A DNA stretch of 41,021 bases. Source: Clostridiales bacterium (GTDB taxonomy: Bacteria > Bacillota > Clostridia > Lachnospirales > WRAX01). The stretch is taken from the NCBI GenBank assembly GCA_031277225.1, contig JAITMQ010000163.1, positions 1-41,021 of the forward strand. The letters are read 5' to 3'. The notes below the pieces were generated by a model, which worked only from the letters and a program-made list of their open reading frames with translations, did not search any database and was not told where the DNA came from. Shown here one piece after another: positions 1-8,840 of the stretch. Position 1 is the first letter of the stretch. Each line of letters begins with the position of its first letter. A program made the translations under genes and the position numbers.

Positions 1-41
1 ACTTCAATGCCCTTTTTGCCGATTTTTTTCGTGCTAAACAT
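1..41 (-). CDS. 5' end of a leftward gene, cut by the window edge
   Basis: An ATG at 41-39 opens a frame that reads MFSTKKIGKKGIE before the window ends. A GGGGAG Shine-Dalgarno-like sequence lies about 8 nt upstream, and a sigma-A-type promoter at 335-363 points toward it. Thirteen residues are too few to assign a product. The call rests only on the start codon, the SD and the promoter behind it. Confidence 0.4.
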   Translation of the reverse strand, partial: MFSTKKIGKKGIE

Positions 42-64
42 GGCAGGCACTCCCCGAATAAGGT

Positions 65-90
65 CTAGGGTCTGCACACACAGACCCTAG
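65..90. repeat. perfect 10-bp hairpin in the leader of the left-edge gene
   Basis: CTAGGGTCTG (65-74) and its exact complement (81-90) flank a 6-nt CACACA loop. No T-tract follows on either strand, so it is not an obvious intrinsic terminator. It lies just upstream of the ribosome-binding region of the left-edge gene and abuts the inverted-repeat element at 88-254. It could be an RNA structure controlling that gene. Confidence 0.6.
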
Positions 91-254
91 GGCGTGTGGA
101 CAAACTGAAGGTGCATAGATTTTTGAGATGAAATTTTGCAGATTGTTGTCAGTTTTTTCCGCAGTGTGCCAGGGGCACATAAGGAAAAAATTGGCAACAA
201 GATGCGAAATTTCAGCCAAAAAGATATGTGCCGGCAGTTTGTCCACACGCCCTA
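88..254. mobile_element. MITE-like foldback element with 20-bp perfect terminal inverted repeats
   Basis: TAGGGCGTGTGGACAAACTG at 88-107 is the exact reverse complement of 235-254. The inverted similarity continues with mismatches through almost all the interior, so the 167-bp unit is close to one long hairpin. Each end carries a TA dinucleotide, so a TA target duplication with an element of 90-252 is possible, as in IS630/Tc1-mariner-type transposition. There is no room for a transposase. The reading frame across it on the minus strand is a by-product of the palindrome. This reading is inferred from structure; other copies in the genome would confirm it. Confidence 0.65.
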
Positions 255-334
255 AAGTTCCATACACATCACCTGCCCTCTGAGAGCAGATTAACAGCCG
301 CACCTGTGTTGAACCATTTTCTCGCTACATTCTC

Positions 335-363
335 ACTATAACACACAATGCGATAAAATTCAA
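335..363 (-). promoter_or_regulatory. sigma-A promoter for the left-edge gene
   Basis: On the minus strand the -35 is TTGAAT (363-358) and the -10 is TATAGT (340-335), with a 17-bp spacer. Transcription would start near 328 and run about 290 nt to the ATG at 41, through the foldback element. The leader segment at about 255-325 contains a smaller hairpin (CTGC...GCAG, 273-289) and could be a cis-regulatory RNA. Confidence 0.55.
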
Positions 364-398
364 CACAATTTTCGAAAATCCCCTCAAGATAATTTACC

Positions 399-427
399 TT
401 GACTTATTTTAAAACTTGCGGTATAAT
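399..427 (+). promoter_or_regulatory. sigma-A promoter of the chemoreceptor operon
   Basis: TTGACT (399-404), a 17-bp spacer and a perfect TATAAT (422-427). The SD AAGGAGGA (451-458) and the ATG at 463 follow. It is divergent from the promoter at 335-363. Confidence 0.85.
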
Positions 428-462
428 TATGATAGTTTATTCTAAAACTTAAGGAGGAGATT

Positions 463-2676
463 ATGAGTATATCTCGATTAATTATTATTTTATCGGTGGT
501 TTTCGTTATTTTGGCGGGCTTGGCCGTAGCTTTTAATATTTTGTCAACCCGCGCCGACGACCGCCTTAAGGCCTATTTTGCGCAAAACATTTCCCTAACC
601 CGCGCCGCACAGGAATTGCGCCAATCTTCGGAAGATTTAACCCGCTGGGCGCGCGTTTACGCCGTTACGGGCGACAGAGCCATGTATGAGGCATTTTGGA
701 ATGAAATTAATGTAGACAGGCGCGCCGACGCCGCCGTTGCTGTTTTTGAATATTACAATGCCCCCGCAGAGGAACTTCATTTAATTTCAACCGCCGCCGA
801 CCTCTCTATGGCACTTGCCGAGGTTGAAGACGCGGCCTTTGAGCTTGCAACGGCCGGAAATTTTGCGGCGGCCACGGCCATAATGTTCGGCGACGAATAT
901 GAAGCCTTCCGACTGCCGATAATGGCCACTTTGGACCAATTGGTCGAAACCGTAACCATAAGAACCCAGGAAGAGCAAGACGAAGCCGATGTTACGGTGG
1001 CATTTTTTGAAATGTTGTCTTTGGGCGCAATTATTCTTTTTGCAGTCGTGGGCGTGGGCGGCGTATTGCTCATTCTGCGCAAAATTTCGCCCATCAATGA
1101 TTTGGTTACGACTTTTGGCGAGGTTTCAAATGGCAATTTGAACGTAAATATCGACAGAACAAAGATTTCAAATGACGAAATTGGGAAATTGACCCGCTCT
1201 ACATATGAATTGATTGACATATTAAAGACCATTGTGCAGGATTTGTCGATAATGGAAAAGGAGTTTAATGTCAATGGTGATTTTGAGCATCGCGTTGATG
1301 TCAATAAATACAACAATTCCTTTAGAGAGATGATTGAAGGAATTCACGCCATTATTGACGACCAAATGAAGGATATAGTCGGCGTTTTGGACGTTGTCGG
1401 CAAAATAAGCGATGGCGACTTTGATGTGAAAATCGCCGACATGCCCGGCAAAAAGGCCATTATGCCGCAGATGTTGCGCGGCGTAACACAAACCCTAAAC
1501 GAACTTTACGAGTCTGCGGCCTATTTGGCGGAATCCGCCGCAAAGGGCAAATTGGACGTGAATGTCGACACAGCCAAGTTTAAGGGCAATTGGGCCAGCC
1601 TTGTCGGTTCGCTAAACGAATTGGTTGAGGCCGTGGCAGAGCCTATGGAGCTAATCGAAGCCTCTCTAACCCATATGCAAAAGGGCAATTTTGCAGACGC
1701 GCGAATTAATGCATCCTTTAACGGCACATTTGAAAATGTTAAGAATGCCCTAAATTCAACGGAAGAGATTACTTTGTCATATATTAACGAAATTGCGGAC
1801 GTGCTTTCGCGCATGGCGCGGGGCGATTTGACCGTGGATGTGCGGCGCGATTATATCGGCTCTTATGCGCCGATAAAGTCGGCTTTGTTGACAATTTTGG
1901 ACTCGTTGAACAATACCATGTCGGAAATTCAGGCGGCTGTGAATCAGGTTGTTTCCGGCGCAGAACAAATTGCGCGCTCCGCCACTCATTTGGCAGAAGG
2001 CGCAACCCGCCAAACCGCCTCTATAGAGGAATTGTCAAGCTCTATGGCGCTTATTCACGAAAAGGCAACACAGGCCAGCCAAGGCGCGGAATCGGCCAAT
2101 CAAAGCACCGAGCGTACGCAGAAATATGCCATTGCGGGCACAGAGGCCATTCGCCATATGACCGACACAATGAACGAAGTCAAGGCCTCAACGGACGATA
2201 TTGCCAAAATTATCGACGTTATCACAAGCATTGCCTTCCAAACGAATTTGCTTGCGCTTAATGCCTCGGTTGAGGCGGCGCGCGCGGGCGAGCATGGGCG
2301 CGGCTTTAGCGTGGTTGCCGACGAGGTGCGCACGCTGGCCGGCCGAAGCCAAAAGGCCGCAAACGACACTTCCGAAATTATAATTGACGACATACAAAAA
2401 GTTGAGCAGGGCGTGAAGGCCGCCGACGATGTGGTTACTTCATTTGACACCATTGCCGAAAATATTGCCGAAATTTCTAAAACAATTCGGAGTATTACCG
2501 AAATTTCGGGCGAACAGCTGGATTCTATCAGCACCGTGAACCACAGCGTTACGGAGATTATGGATGTTGTAACCGACACGTCGGCAACGGCGCAGGAGTC
2601 GGCCTCGGCCTCGGAAGAGCTGAACTCGCAGGCAGAAGTTTTGCGGGAGATGATTGACTTCTTCAAGCTTAAGTGA
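463..2676 (+). CDS. methyl-accepting chemotaxis protein with stacked HAMP-like segments
   Basis: This is a membrane chemoreceptor that would signal to CheA/CheW. Residues about 5-27 and 186-206 are hydrophobic membrane spans, and they bracket a helical extracytoplasmic sensor (about 28-185) with the pattern [12 protein letters not shown]. After TM2 come a HAMP domain and at least three more HAMP-like segments (for example around DGDFDV, KGKLDV and RGDLTV, about 305-485). The C-terminal signalling hairpin has the invariant tip, with [20 protein letters not shown] at about 589-608. The length of 737 aa is long for an MCP because of the HAMP stack. The start is fixed by a perfect SD. The sensor resembles that of the large kinase at 18538-23349. 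The RCC1 lipoprotein gene follows after 15 nt, probably in the same operon. Confidence 0.95.
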   Translation: MSISRLIIILSVVFVILAGLAVAFNILSTRADDRLKAYFAQNISLTRAAQELRQSSEDLTRWARVYAVTGDRAMYEAFWNEINVDRRADAAVAVFEYYNAPAEELHLISTAADLSMALAEVEDAAFELATAGNFAAATAIMFGDEYEAFRLPIMATLDQLVETVTIRTQEEQDEADVTVAFFEMLSLGAIILFAVVGVGGVLLILRKISPINDLVTTFGEVSNGNLNVNIDRTKISNDEIGKLTRSTYELIDILKTIVQDLSIMEKEFNVNGDFEHRVDVNKYNNSFREMIEGIHAIIDDQMKDIVGVLDVVGKISDGDFDVKIADMPGKKAIMPQMLRGVTQTLNELYESAAYLAESAAKGKLDVNVDTAKFKGNWASLVGSLNELVEAVAEPMELIEASLTHMQKGNFADARINASFNGTFENVKNALNSTEEITLSYINEIADVLSRMARGDLTVDVRRDYIGSYAPIKSALLTILDSLNNTMSEIQAAVNQVVSGAEQIARSATHLAEGATRQTASIEELSSSMALIHEKATQASQGAESANQSTERTQKYAIAGTEAIRHMTDTMNEVKASTDDIAKIIDVITSIAFQTNLLALNASVEAARAGEHGRGFSVVADEVRTLAGRSQKAANDTSEIIIDDIQKVEQGVKAADDVVTSFDTIAENIAEISKTIRSITEISGEQLDSISTVNHSVTEIMDVVTDTSATAQESASASEELNSQAEVLREMIDFFKLK

Positions 2677-2691
2677 TGCCGGAGGAGGATT

Positions 2692-3903
2692 ATGAAAAAA
2701 ATTGCTAAGTTCGGAATAGCTTTAATTTTGGCGGCTTTGCTGACCGCCTGCGGCGCGAGGGAGGGCGATTATCCCGATTATGAGGACTATGTTGAGATTA
2801 CGACCCCCGCATTGCCCACACCGCCGTTGCCAACGGGAACGCCGCCAAGTCCAACGCCCGCGCCAACCACGCCGGCCGCCGAAACGCCCGCTATTGCGGA
2901 AGAAACGGATTTTACGCCAACCATGCCAATTGCCGAGGAAGGTTTTAGCCTTCCCGTCAGGCGCAATACGATTTCCGCAGGATATACCCTTTCCGCCGCA
3001 ATTATGGCGGACGGCGGCGTTTACACCTGGGGCGGTACATATGGCGAACCCACGCGAACCTCGGAGAATATGGCCGCCATAAGGGCGTTTACGCTGTGGT
3101 TTTGGGCTTTAGACCATGATGGCGGGCTTTGGGGTTTTAGTCAGCATGACGGCGAAAAATTTGCCATAGCGGAAGAAATTGCCGACATCAGCGGCGACGG
3201 CATCATAGCCAAAAACGGCAATTTAAGGAATTCCCCGCCCATGCCGCCCATAACGCAATTTATGTTTTCGATTCACACGGAGTTTTTATGGCAACTTAGG
3301 GCGAATCATATCATCGACATGGCCGAATTCGGCGAGCAGAGGCTGTTTCTAAGCCACGACAACAGCCTTTGGGGCGCTGGTCTAAACCTGCCGGGCATTG
3401 TGCATGAAGAATTACACGGCTTTCATAGAGAAATGGTTCATATAATGGACGATGTGGCGCAAATTTCCGCCGGGTCAAATCATCTTTTGATTTTAATGAC
3501 GGATGGCCGCCTGTATACATGGGGCGCGAATCATAGAGGGCAGCTTGGAATCGGAAATTTCAGCCCCAACAGCGATTCTCACCATATTTTGGACAATGTC
3601 GCGGCAATTGAGGCCGTCGCCGATTCAAGTTTTGCCATAACCACGGCGGGCGCGCTCTATGCCTGGGGCGCGAATAATTACGGGCAGCTTGGCAATGGCG
3701 AGGTTGCGCTTCGCCAAACCACGCCCGTCCCCATAATGCAGGGCATTGCCGCCGTTTCTGCGGGTTATAGCCATACTTTGGCTTTAAGCACCACGGGCCG
3801 CCTCTACGCTTGGGGCGACAATGAATTTGGGCAATTGGGCAATAATACCACGCAATCCCGCCCTTATCCGGTTTTCGTGATGGACGGCGTGGAATTGCCC
3901 TAG
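2692..3903 (+). CDS. RCC1-repeat lipoprotein
   Basis: The N-terminus is a lipoprotein signal (MKKIAKFG..., lipobox LTAC, mature Cys at about 20), so the protein should be anchored on the outer face of the membrane. A Pro/Thr-rich linker (about 35-80) leads to a domain of RCC1-type beta-propeller repeats, recognisable by YTWGANHRGQLGIGN, YAWGANNYGQLGNG and YAWGDNEFGQLGNN near the C-terminus and weaker copies before. RCC1 propellers are binding scaffolds; the ligand cannot be read from sequence. An SD (GGAGGAGG) precedes the ATG, and the gene follows the chemoreceptor by 15 nt. Its stop TAG overlaps the stop of selO on the other strand. A role as a surface partner of the receptor is only suggested by the operon. 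Confidence 0.85.
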   Translation: MKKIAKFGIALILAALLTACGAREGDYPDYEDYVEITTPALPTPPLPTGTPPSPTPAPTTPAAETPAIAEETDFTPTMPIAEEGFSLPVRRNTISAGYTLSAAIMADGGVYTWGGTYGEPTRTSENMAAIRAFTLWFWALDHDGGLWGFSQHDGEKFAIAEEIADISGDGIIAKNGNLRNSPPMPPITQFMFSIHTEFLWQLRANHIIDMAEFGEQRLFLSHDNSLWGAGLNLPGIVHEELHGFHREMVHIMDDVAQISAGSNHLLILMTDGRLYTWGANHRGQLGIGNFSPNSDSHHILDNVAAIEAVADSSFAITTAGALYAWGANNYGQLGNGEVALRQTTPVPIMQGIAAVSAGYSHTLALSTTGRLYAWGDNEFGQLGNNTTQSRPYPVFVMDGVELP

Positions 3904-5249
3904 GTTCCGCAAAATGTTACATATTTTTCTACGACTTTTGGCTTTGAATATTGCGCCGACTCTATATAGGGTCGGCGCAACGCATTTACGAGGTCATGGA
4001 CGGGCTGCAAATCGCCCGTTTCTGCGGCTGTCAAGGCCTGCTCAACCTTATGATTCCGCGGAATAATGGCGGGATTATTGCGCCGCAACAGCTCCGTGGC
4101 CTGCTCTGCATTTTGCCCGGCGGAATTAAGCCGCCGAATCCATTTGCGCCGCCATTCGCGAAGTTCGGGGAATTCAAAGCTTCGGAAGGTTTCGGTGAAG
4201 TCCAAAGAATATTCGGCCATGGCATCCAGCAATTCCTGCGCTAAATCGTGGTCATCCTCGCGCTCGCCTTTTAGCCCCATTTTCCTGCGCATGACTTTGA
4301 GCCAATTATTCATATAATATTCCGGAAACAAATCTATTTCTTTTGTTACAAGCTCTATAGCGATTTCACGCTCGGGAGCAATTAGCGGCAGAAGAGCTTC
4401 CGCCAGGCGCGAAAGATTCCAGGCAGCGATTGCAGGCTGGTTTTTATAGGAATATCGCCCCTGTTTATCAATAAAACTAAAGACGGCGGCGGGATTATAG
4501 CCATCCAAAAAGGCGCAAGGCCCATAATCCAGCGTTTCGCCCGAAATTGCCATATTGTCGGTATTCATCACGCCATGCACAAAGCCGAGACCCATCCATC
4601 CTGCAATCAGCTCGGCTTGACTTTTGGCAACCCTTCGCAATAGTTGCAAATATTTTCCATCGGACTCCTCCAAAAGTTCGCAAAAATGCCGCCAAATGGT
4701 ATAATCCGCCAAGGCCTTAAGCTCATCAAACGAAGCATAAGCCCGCGCAAAATCGAAAGTGCCGACACGAATATGGCTTGTTGCCACACGCGTCAGAACC
4801 GCGCCAATAAGCGGCCTTTCGCGCAAAACTTCTTTACCCGTAGTTGTAATTGCAAGCGCACGCGTTGTTGGCACGCCCGCCGCCGCCATAAATTCGCCGA
4901 CAATATATTCGCGAAGCATTGGCCCAAGCGCGGCATTTCCGTCTGCGCCGCGCGCAAAAGGTGTTCGCCCCGCGCCTTTAAGTTGCACGTCAAAACGCCG
5001 CAAATTTGGGACAATAAGCTCGCCAAGCATGACGGCGCGCCCGTCGCCCAGCATATTAAAATGCCCGAATTGAAAGCCCGCATAGGCCTGTGCAAAAGGC
5101 CTTGTGGCCTGCGGCAAGCCCCCTAAAATGCCTAATTCGCGCGCCAAATCCTCGTTGAAAATAAGCGGCTCGCGTTTATACGATTCTTCGGGCTGCCACT
5201 CTCTATAGAAAATTTCGGGCAACTCCAGGTAGCTATATTGAAAATTCAT
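3900..5249 (-). CDS. selO: SelO family protein adenylyltransferase (YdiU/UPF0061)
   Basis: SelO is a pseudokinase-fold enzyme that transfers AMP from ATP to Ser/Thr/Tyr of target proteins. Family hallmarks seen are GDGRAVMLGE, the QLKGAGRTPFAR nucleotide-binding segment, LREYIVGEFMAA and the metal/active-site stretch GFVHGVMNTDNM. The length of 449 aa is slightly below the roughly 480 of the E. coli protein. The C-terminus ends in a Cys-containing FCGT tail, where many homologues have a redox Cys or selenocysteine. The SD is GGGAGG ahead of the ATG at 5249. The gene is convergent with the RCC1 lipoprotein, sharing a CTAG palindrome as both stops, and divergent from the DUF1576-like gene. Confidence 0.93.
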   Translation of the reverse strand: MNFQYSYLELPEIFYREWQPEESYKREPLIFNEDLARELGILGGLPQATRPFAQAYAGFQFGHFNMLGDGRAVMLGELIVPNLRRFDVQLKGAGRTPFARGADGNAALGPMLREYIVGEFMAAAGVPTTRALAITTTGKEVLRERPLIGAVLTRVATSHIRVGTFDFARAYASFDELKALADYTIWRHFCELLEESDGKYLQLLRRVAKSQAELIAGWMGLGFVHGVMNTDNMAISGETLDYGPCAFLDGYNPAAVFSFIDKQGRYSYKNQPAIAAWNLSRLAEALLPLIAPEREIAIELVTKEIDLFPEYYMNNWLKVMRRKMGLKGEREDDHDLAQELLDAMAEYSLDFTETFRSFEFPELREWRRKWIRRLNSAGQNAEQATELLRRNNPAIIPRNHKVEQALTAAETGDLQPVHDLVNALRRPYIESAQYSKPKVVEKYVTFCGT

Positions 5250-5259
5250 TTTTCCTCCC

Positions 5260-5288
5260 TTGAAATTCTTTCGCCTATATGCTATTAT
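5260..5288 (+). promoter_or_regulatory. sigma-A promoter of the DUF1576-like gene
   Basis: TTGAAA (5260-5265), a 17-bp spacer and TATTAT (5283-5288). The SD GAGGTGG precedes the ATG at 5310. Confidence 0.7.
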
Positions 5289-5309
5289 GTTTAATGAGGT
5301 GGATATAAA

Positions 5310-6749
5310 ATGCTAGAAAATCCTGTAAAATCTAGGACATTCAAGCCCTATCGCATTTGGGGCGCGCTTATGGTTTTAACCATTGCCTATGGCTTCACAC
5401 TGGCCTTTATCGAATACGGCACTGGCGGCTTCGCCCATATCGCGGGCGGCCTGTGGCGAATTATGACAGGCCCTGCGCTGATTTTTCACGATTACATAGC
5501 CATGGTCGGCATTGGCCCGGCACTTGTCAATTCCGGAATTTCAAGCCTAATTATGCTGGGCGCGTTTAAGCTTGCGCGCCAGCCCTGCAGCGGCTCACAA
5601 ATGGCGGTTTGCGGGCTTGTTATGGGCTTTGCCCTAATGGGCAAAAATCCTGCGAATATTCTGCCGATACTTTTTGGCGCATATCTCTACAGTCTATATA
5701 AAAAAGTAGACTACAAAGAGATTGTAACCGTGTCGGGCTTCGCCACCTGCCTGGCTCCAATAGTCAGTCAGCCGCCCCATATCCCCGAAATTGTCGCGCT
5801 TATCGGCGTTGGCGGCGGCGTGGTTATGGGTCTTGCGCTCGGCATTTTTCTGGGCTTTATTATGAATGCAGTCGCCGCCAATATCCGCAAAAGCCACGAG
5901 GGGCTGAATCTCTATAATATGGGCTGGGCGGCGGGTTTGGTCGCAATTGCGCTGACAATGATTTACACCGTGGCCGGAATTGAACGCTTTGGCCCGGGCA
6001 TTACTCCCGGTTATATTTTGGGAGGCTACACTTTTGATGAATTTTGGAATCCAATCGCGCTAAGCCCGATTGGAAGCTATAATGCCCTGCTCTATGGCTA
6101 TGTCATTTTTGTCAGTCTATATTTCATAACTTTTGGTCTGTTGGCCGGCGCGCGCTTCCGCAATCTTAAGCAAATTTTGAACCTTAAGGCCGGCGACGCG
6201 CATTTTCTCAACAATTATTACGCAAAATACGGCCAAGGGCCGGTCTATATGGCCATGGGCTTTTTGGGCGTTCTTACGCTGGTTTTAACCCTGCCTCTGC
6301 AAGTAAATCTCACGGGCCCTATTGTCGGCGCAATTATGTCCATGGTGGGTTGGGGCGGCTTTGGCAAGTCCGTTGCGAATGCCGCCGCAATAATTTCGGG
6401 CGTGCTTGTCGCCGCGACTGCCCGCTATTTCATTTCGCCGAATTTTCTGCGCGAAGGCTATAATTTGCTAACTTATTTTTCAACACAAACAGTCATATGG
6501 ACATCGGCCTTTTGGGGCACCTGCCTAAGCCCCATGGCGCGCTTTTTCGGCTGGAAATGGGCCATTCCCATAGGCATGGTGCATTTCGCCTTCGCCTATA
6601 CAATCGCGCCCTTCCATTGGGGCCAAAACCTCTATAACAACGGCCTCGCCGCAGGCTTTGTCTGCATGGTAATGATTCCAATAATCCGCGCCTTCGACAA
6701 AAAAGGCAAATACAATCCGGAAAATGTCTATCCTTCAATTGAGGTTTAA
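5310..6749 (+). CDS. polytopic membrane protein, DUF1576-like
   Basis: A 479-aa protein made almost entirely of hydrophobic helices (roughly ten to twelve spans), with short Gly/Ala/Pro-rich loops such as MGKNPANILPILFG and LAPIVSQPPHIPEI. The pattern fits the DUF1576 family of Firmicutes membrane proteins, whose function is unknown; a transport role is plausible from the topology but not shown. There is no signal peptide and no soluble domain. The promoter and SD are clear, and it is probably transcribed alone. Its TAA stop lies in a TTAA palindrome that is also the stop of the converging GAF/HD-GYP gene. Confidence 0.7.
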   Translation: MLENPVKSRTFKPYRIWGALMVLTIAYGFTLAFIEYGTGGFAHIAGGLWRIMTGPALIFHDYIAMVGIGPALVNSGISSLIMLGAFKLARQPCSGSQMAVCGLVMGFALMGKNPANILPILFGAYLYSLYKKVDYKEIVTVSGFATCLAPIVSQPPHIPEIVALIGVGGGVVMGLALGIFLGFIMNAVAANIRKSHEGLNLYNMGWAAGLVAIALTMIYTVAGIERFGPGITPGYILGGYTFDEFWNPIALSPIGSYNALLYGYVIFVSLYFITFGLLAGARFRNLKQILNLKAGDAHFLNNYYAKYGQGPVYMAMGFLGVLTLVLTLPLQVNLTGPIVGAIMSMVGWGGFGKSVANAAAIISGVLVAATARYFISPNFLREGYNLLTYFSTQTVIWTSAFWGTCLSPMARFFGWKWAIPIGMVHFAFAYTIAPFHWGQNLYNNGLAAGFVCMVMIPIIRAFDKKGKYNPENVYPSIEV

Positions 6750-8227
6750 CTCAAGGCCTCCCAAACACCGCTTTTTATGAACAGACCCACCAATTCCGGC
6801 TGCAATTTGCCCTCTTCTGCCATGGAAAGCAGGATGTTTTGGGCTTTTTCCACGGGCATCCCCTTTTTATAGGGCCTGTCCATGGCCGTAAGGGCGTCAA
6901 AAATGTCGATAATTGCCAAAATGCACATTTCCGTGGTTACTTCGCCGCCCTTAAGGCCCTGCGGATAGCCGCTTCCGTCAAGATATTCATGATGACCCTT
7001 CGCCCACGCCGCCACATTGCTATAATGGCGGTTAAATTTCATATTATCAAGCAATCTGCCCGTAATTGACACATGTTCCTGCATAATTTCGCGCTCTTTC
7101 GCGGTCAACGTACCCTTTTTAATCAAAAGCGCGTCCATTTCGTCGGCAGTCAGCAGGGGAATCTCGTTCTCATCCGAGTCGTAATATCTAATTCGCCCCA
7201 AGGCCTTAATTTCCTCAATTTGCTCGTCGGCCAAAAATCCCGCAGAATTTGTCGATTCAATGAATTCCAAGTTTTTGCGTAACTCGCTCAGCTCATCCTC
7301 GGGCGAAGTCCGGTTTTTCAAATGCTTGTTGAGGGCTTGCTGCCGCTTAATCTCGAACTTTAGCCGCACAATCTCAAGACGCTCGCCCAAACGGTCAATT
7401 TTGTCCATAATATGCAGAGGCGTGATAATTTTGCCTATATCATGCAAAAAAGCCGCCATAACCAGCTGTTCGCGACGGTTTTTGCTAAAATGAAATTCAT
7501 GCCCTTCTTGGAAATTTTCGGCCAAAAAATCGGCAAAAAGGCCGCAAAAGCGCGCCACATTTTTTGTATGGTTTACATTGTATACAGAACGTTCGTCGAT
7601 GGCCTTGGTCATCACGCTGACAAAAGACTGAAACAGCTCGTCAATCTCCTTGGCGAGAAAAATATTGTCCAAGGCATTGGCCGAAATGCTTGCAAGTGCC
7701 GTTAAAAGCGTTATATCGCAGGTATTGTTAAACGAAGTGGGCTGATTGGTATTTTTATCCATTGCGTTTATAAGCTGAATCACCCCCACAACCTCATGGG
7801 ACGAGGTTGAAAGCGGAAAAACCAGCATAGAACGGGTTTTATAGCCCGTTATCCTGTCATAATTTTTTGGCCCGTCAAAATTGAAAATTTTATCCGAATA
7901 TACATCATCGACAATGACAATTTCTTCCTTCAGCGCGGCATATGCGCTTACGGTCTTGATATTACTTTCGTCAAGAACAATAGGGGGCAGGTCGATTTTA
8001 TCCCTTGCCCCCTGATATGTGTTAAGGCTGTTATTCCTTAGAATACGAAAATGCAGCCTGCCTTCGTCCGCGATATAAAGCGTGCCCGCATCGGCATTCG
8101 ACATGCGCATCATTTCGTCCAAAATAATGTTTAAAAGTTCAAAATAATCCTTTTCGCGACTAAATGCGACAACCACGTCCAAGATGCTTTTTAAATCACT
8201 TTCGCTTATTTCATAATGCGCGCTCAT
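6746..8227 (-). CDS. GAF + HD-GYP domain protein, probable cyclic-di-GMP phosphodiesterase
   Basis: Residues about 1-180 form a GAF sensor domain (ADAGTLYI, STSSHEVVGVIQLINAMDK). The rest is an HD-GYP phosphohydrolase of the kind that hydrolyses cyclic di-GMP: HDIGKI supplies the HD pair and HHEYLDGSGYPQGLKGGE the GYP motif. Between them is a charged, helical insertion of about 100 residues. No membrane span is seen, so it should be cytosolic. I chose the ATG at 8227 (MSAHYEIS), which has GGAG 6 nt upstream, over the in-frame ATG at 8239, which has none. It starts 21 nt after rplT in the same direction, so it may be a fourth gene of the infC operon. Its stop overlaps that of the DUF1576-like gene. 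Confidence 0.9.
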   Translation of the reverse strand: MSAHYEISESDLKSILDVVVAFSREKDYFELLNIILDEMMRMSNADAGTLYIADEGRLHFRILRNNSLNTYQGARDKIDLPPIVLDESNIKTVSAYAALKEEIVIVDDVYSDKIFNFDGPKNYDRITGYKTRSMLVFPLSTSSHEVVGVIQLINAMDKNTNQPTSFNNTCDITLLTALASISANALDNIFLAKEIDELFQSFVSVMTKAIDERSVYNVNHTKNVARFCGLFADFLAENFQEGHEFHFSKNRREQLVMAAFLHDIGKIITPLHIMDKIDRLGERLEIVRLKFEIKRQQALNKHLKNRTSPEDELSELRKNLEFIESTNSAGFLADEQIEEIKALGRIRYYDSDENEIPLLTADEMDALLIKKGTLTAKEREIMQEHVSITGRLLDNMKFNRHYSNVAAWAKGHHEYLDGSGYPQGLKGGEVTTEMCILAIIDIFDALTAMDRPYKKGMPVEKAQNILLSMAEEGKLQPELVGLFIKSGVWEALS

Positions 8228-8248
8228 CTCAATCTCCATGGTTTTCGG

Positions 8249-8602
8249 CTATACAGCGGCTTTTGCGGTTTCAACCAGCTTTGAGAAGGCGGGCGCGTCG
8301 TGAATGGCCATTTCCGCCAGCATTTTGCGATTTATGTCGATTCCGGACACTTTTAGGCCATTCATAAAGCGGGAATAGGACATTCCATTGATGCGCGCGG
8401 CGGCATTTATGCGCGTAATCCACAGCCTTCTAAAGTCGCGCTTGACTTGCTTGCGGCCGACATATGCATGGGCCATGGCGCGAATAACCGCCTGTTTTGC
8501 GGCCTTATACTGCTTCGAGCGCGCGCCGTAATATCCCTTTGCTAATTTCAACACTTTCTTTTGTCTTTTTTTGGCATTTAAGCCACCTTTAACTCTTGGC
8601 AT
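8249..8602 (-). CDS. rplT: 50S ribosomal protein L20
   Basis: Full-length 117-aa L20: [20 protein letters not shown] at the start, then [20 protein letters not shown] in the centre. It binds 23S rRNA early in assembly of the large subunit. In Firmicutes, L20 also represses its own operon by binding the mRNA leader, which fits the attenuator found ahead of infC. It is third in infC-rpmI-rplT, 28 nt after rpmI. Confidence 0.99.
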   Translation of the reverse strand: MPRVKGGLNAKKRQKKVLKLAKGYYGARSKQYKAAKQAVIRAMAHAYVGRKQVKRDFRRLWITRINAAARINGMSYSRFMNGLKVSGIDINRKMLAEMAIHDAPAFSKLVETAKAAV

Positions 8603-8630
8603 CTATATTCCTCCAATATATTACAGTATC

Positions 8631-8828
8631 TTACAAATATGGCATAGCCTGCTTGTAATTTTTTTCTGTGGTCTTGTCCATAAGCGTGGCTTTGCGCAAA
8701 TTGCGCTTACGCTTAGGCGATTTTTTTTCCAAAATATGGCTTTTGTTGGCCTTCATGCGCTTAAGCCGCCCCGTTCCTGTGGCTTTAAAGCGCTTGGCCG
8801 CGCCCTTATGGGTCTTCATTTTAGGCAT
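8631..8828 (-). CDS. rpmI: 50S ribosomal protein L35
   Basis: A 65-aa, strongly basic protein of normal family length, starting [20 protein letters not shown] and carrying the usual [20 protein letters not shown] centre. It is a structural protein of the large ribosomal subunit, between infC and rplT as in most bacteria. Confidence 0.98.
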   Translation of the reverse strand: MPKMKTHKGAAKRFKATGTGRLKRMKANKSHILEKKSPKRKRNLRKATLMDKTTEKNYKQAMPYL

Positions 8829-8840
8829 ATTAAAACTCCT

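Noticed and set aside
34-303. 89-aa frame on the minus strand
   Set aside because: It runs through the foldback element and has no SD; the small gene start at 41 is in a different frame.
255-330. Lysine riboswitch, from an AGGTGCGG stretch in the leader
   Set aside because: Only a few bases match and the rest of the conserved core was not found; kept only as an unnamed possible leader RNA.
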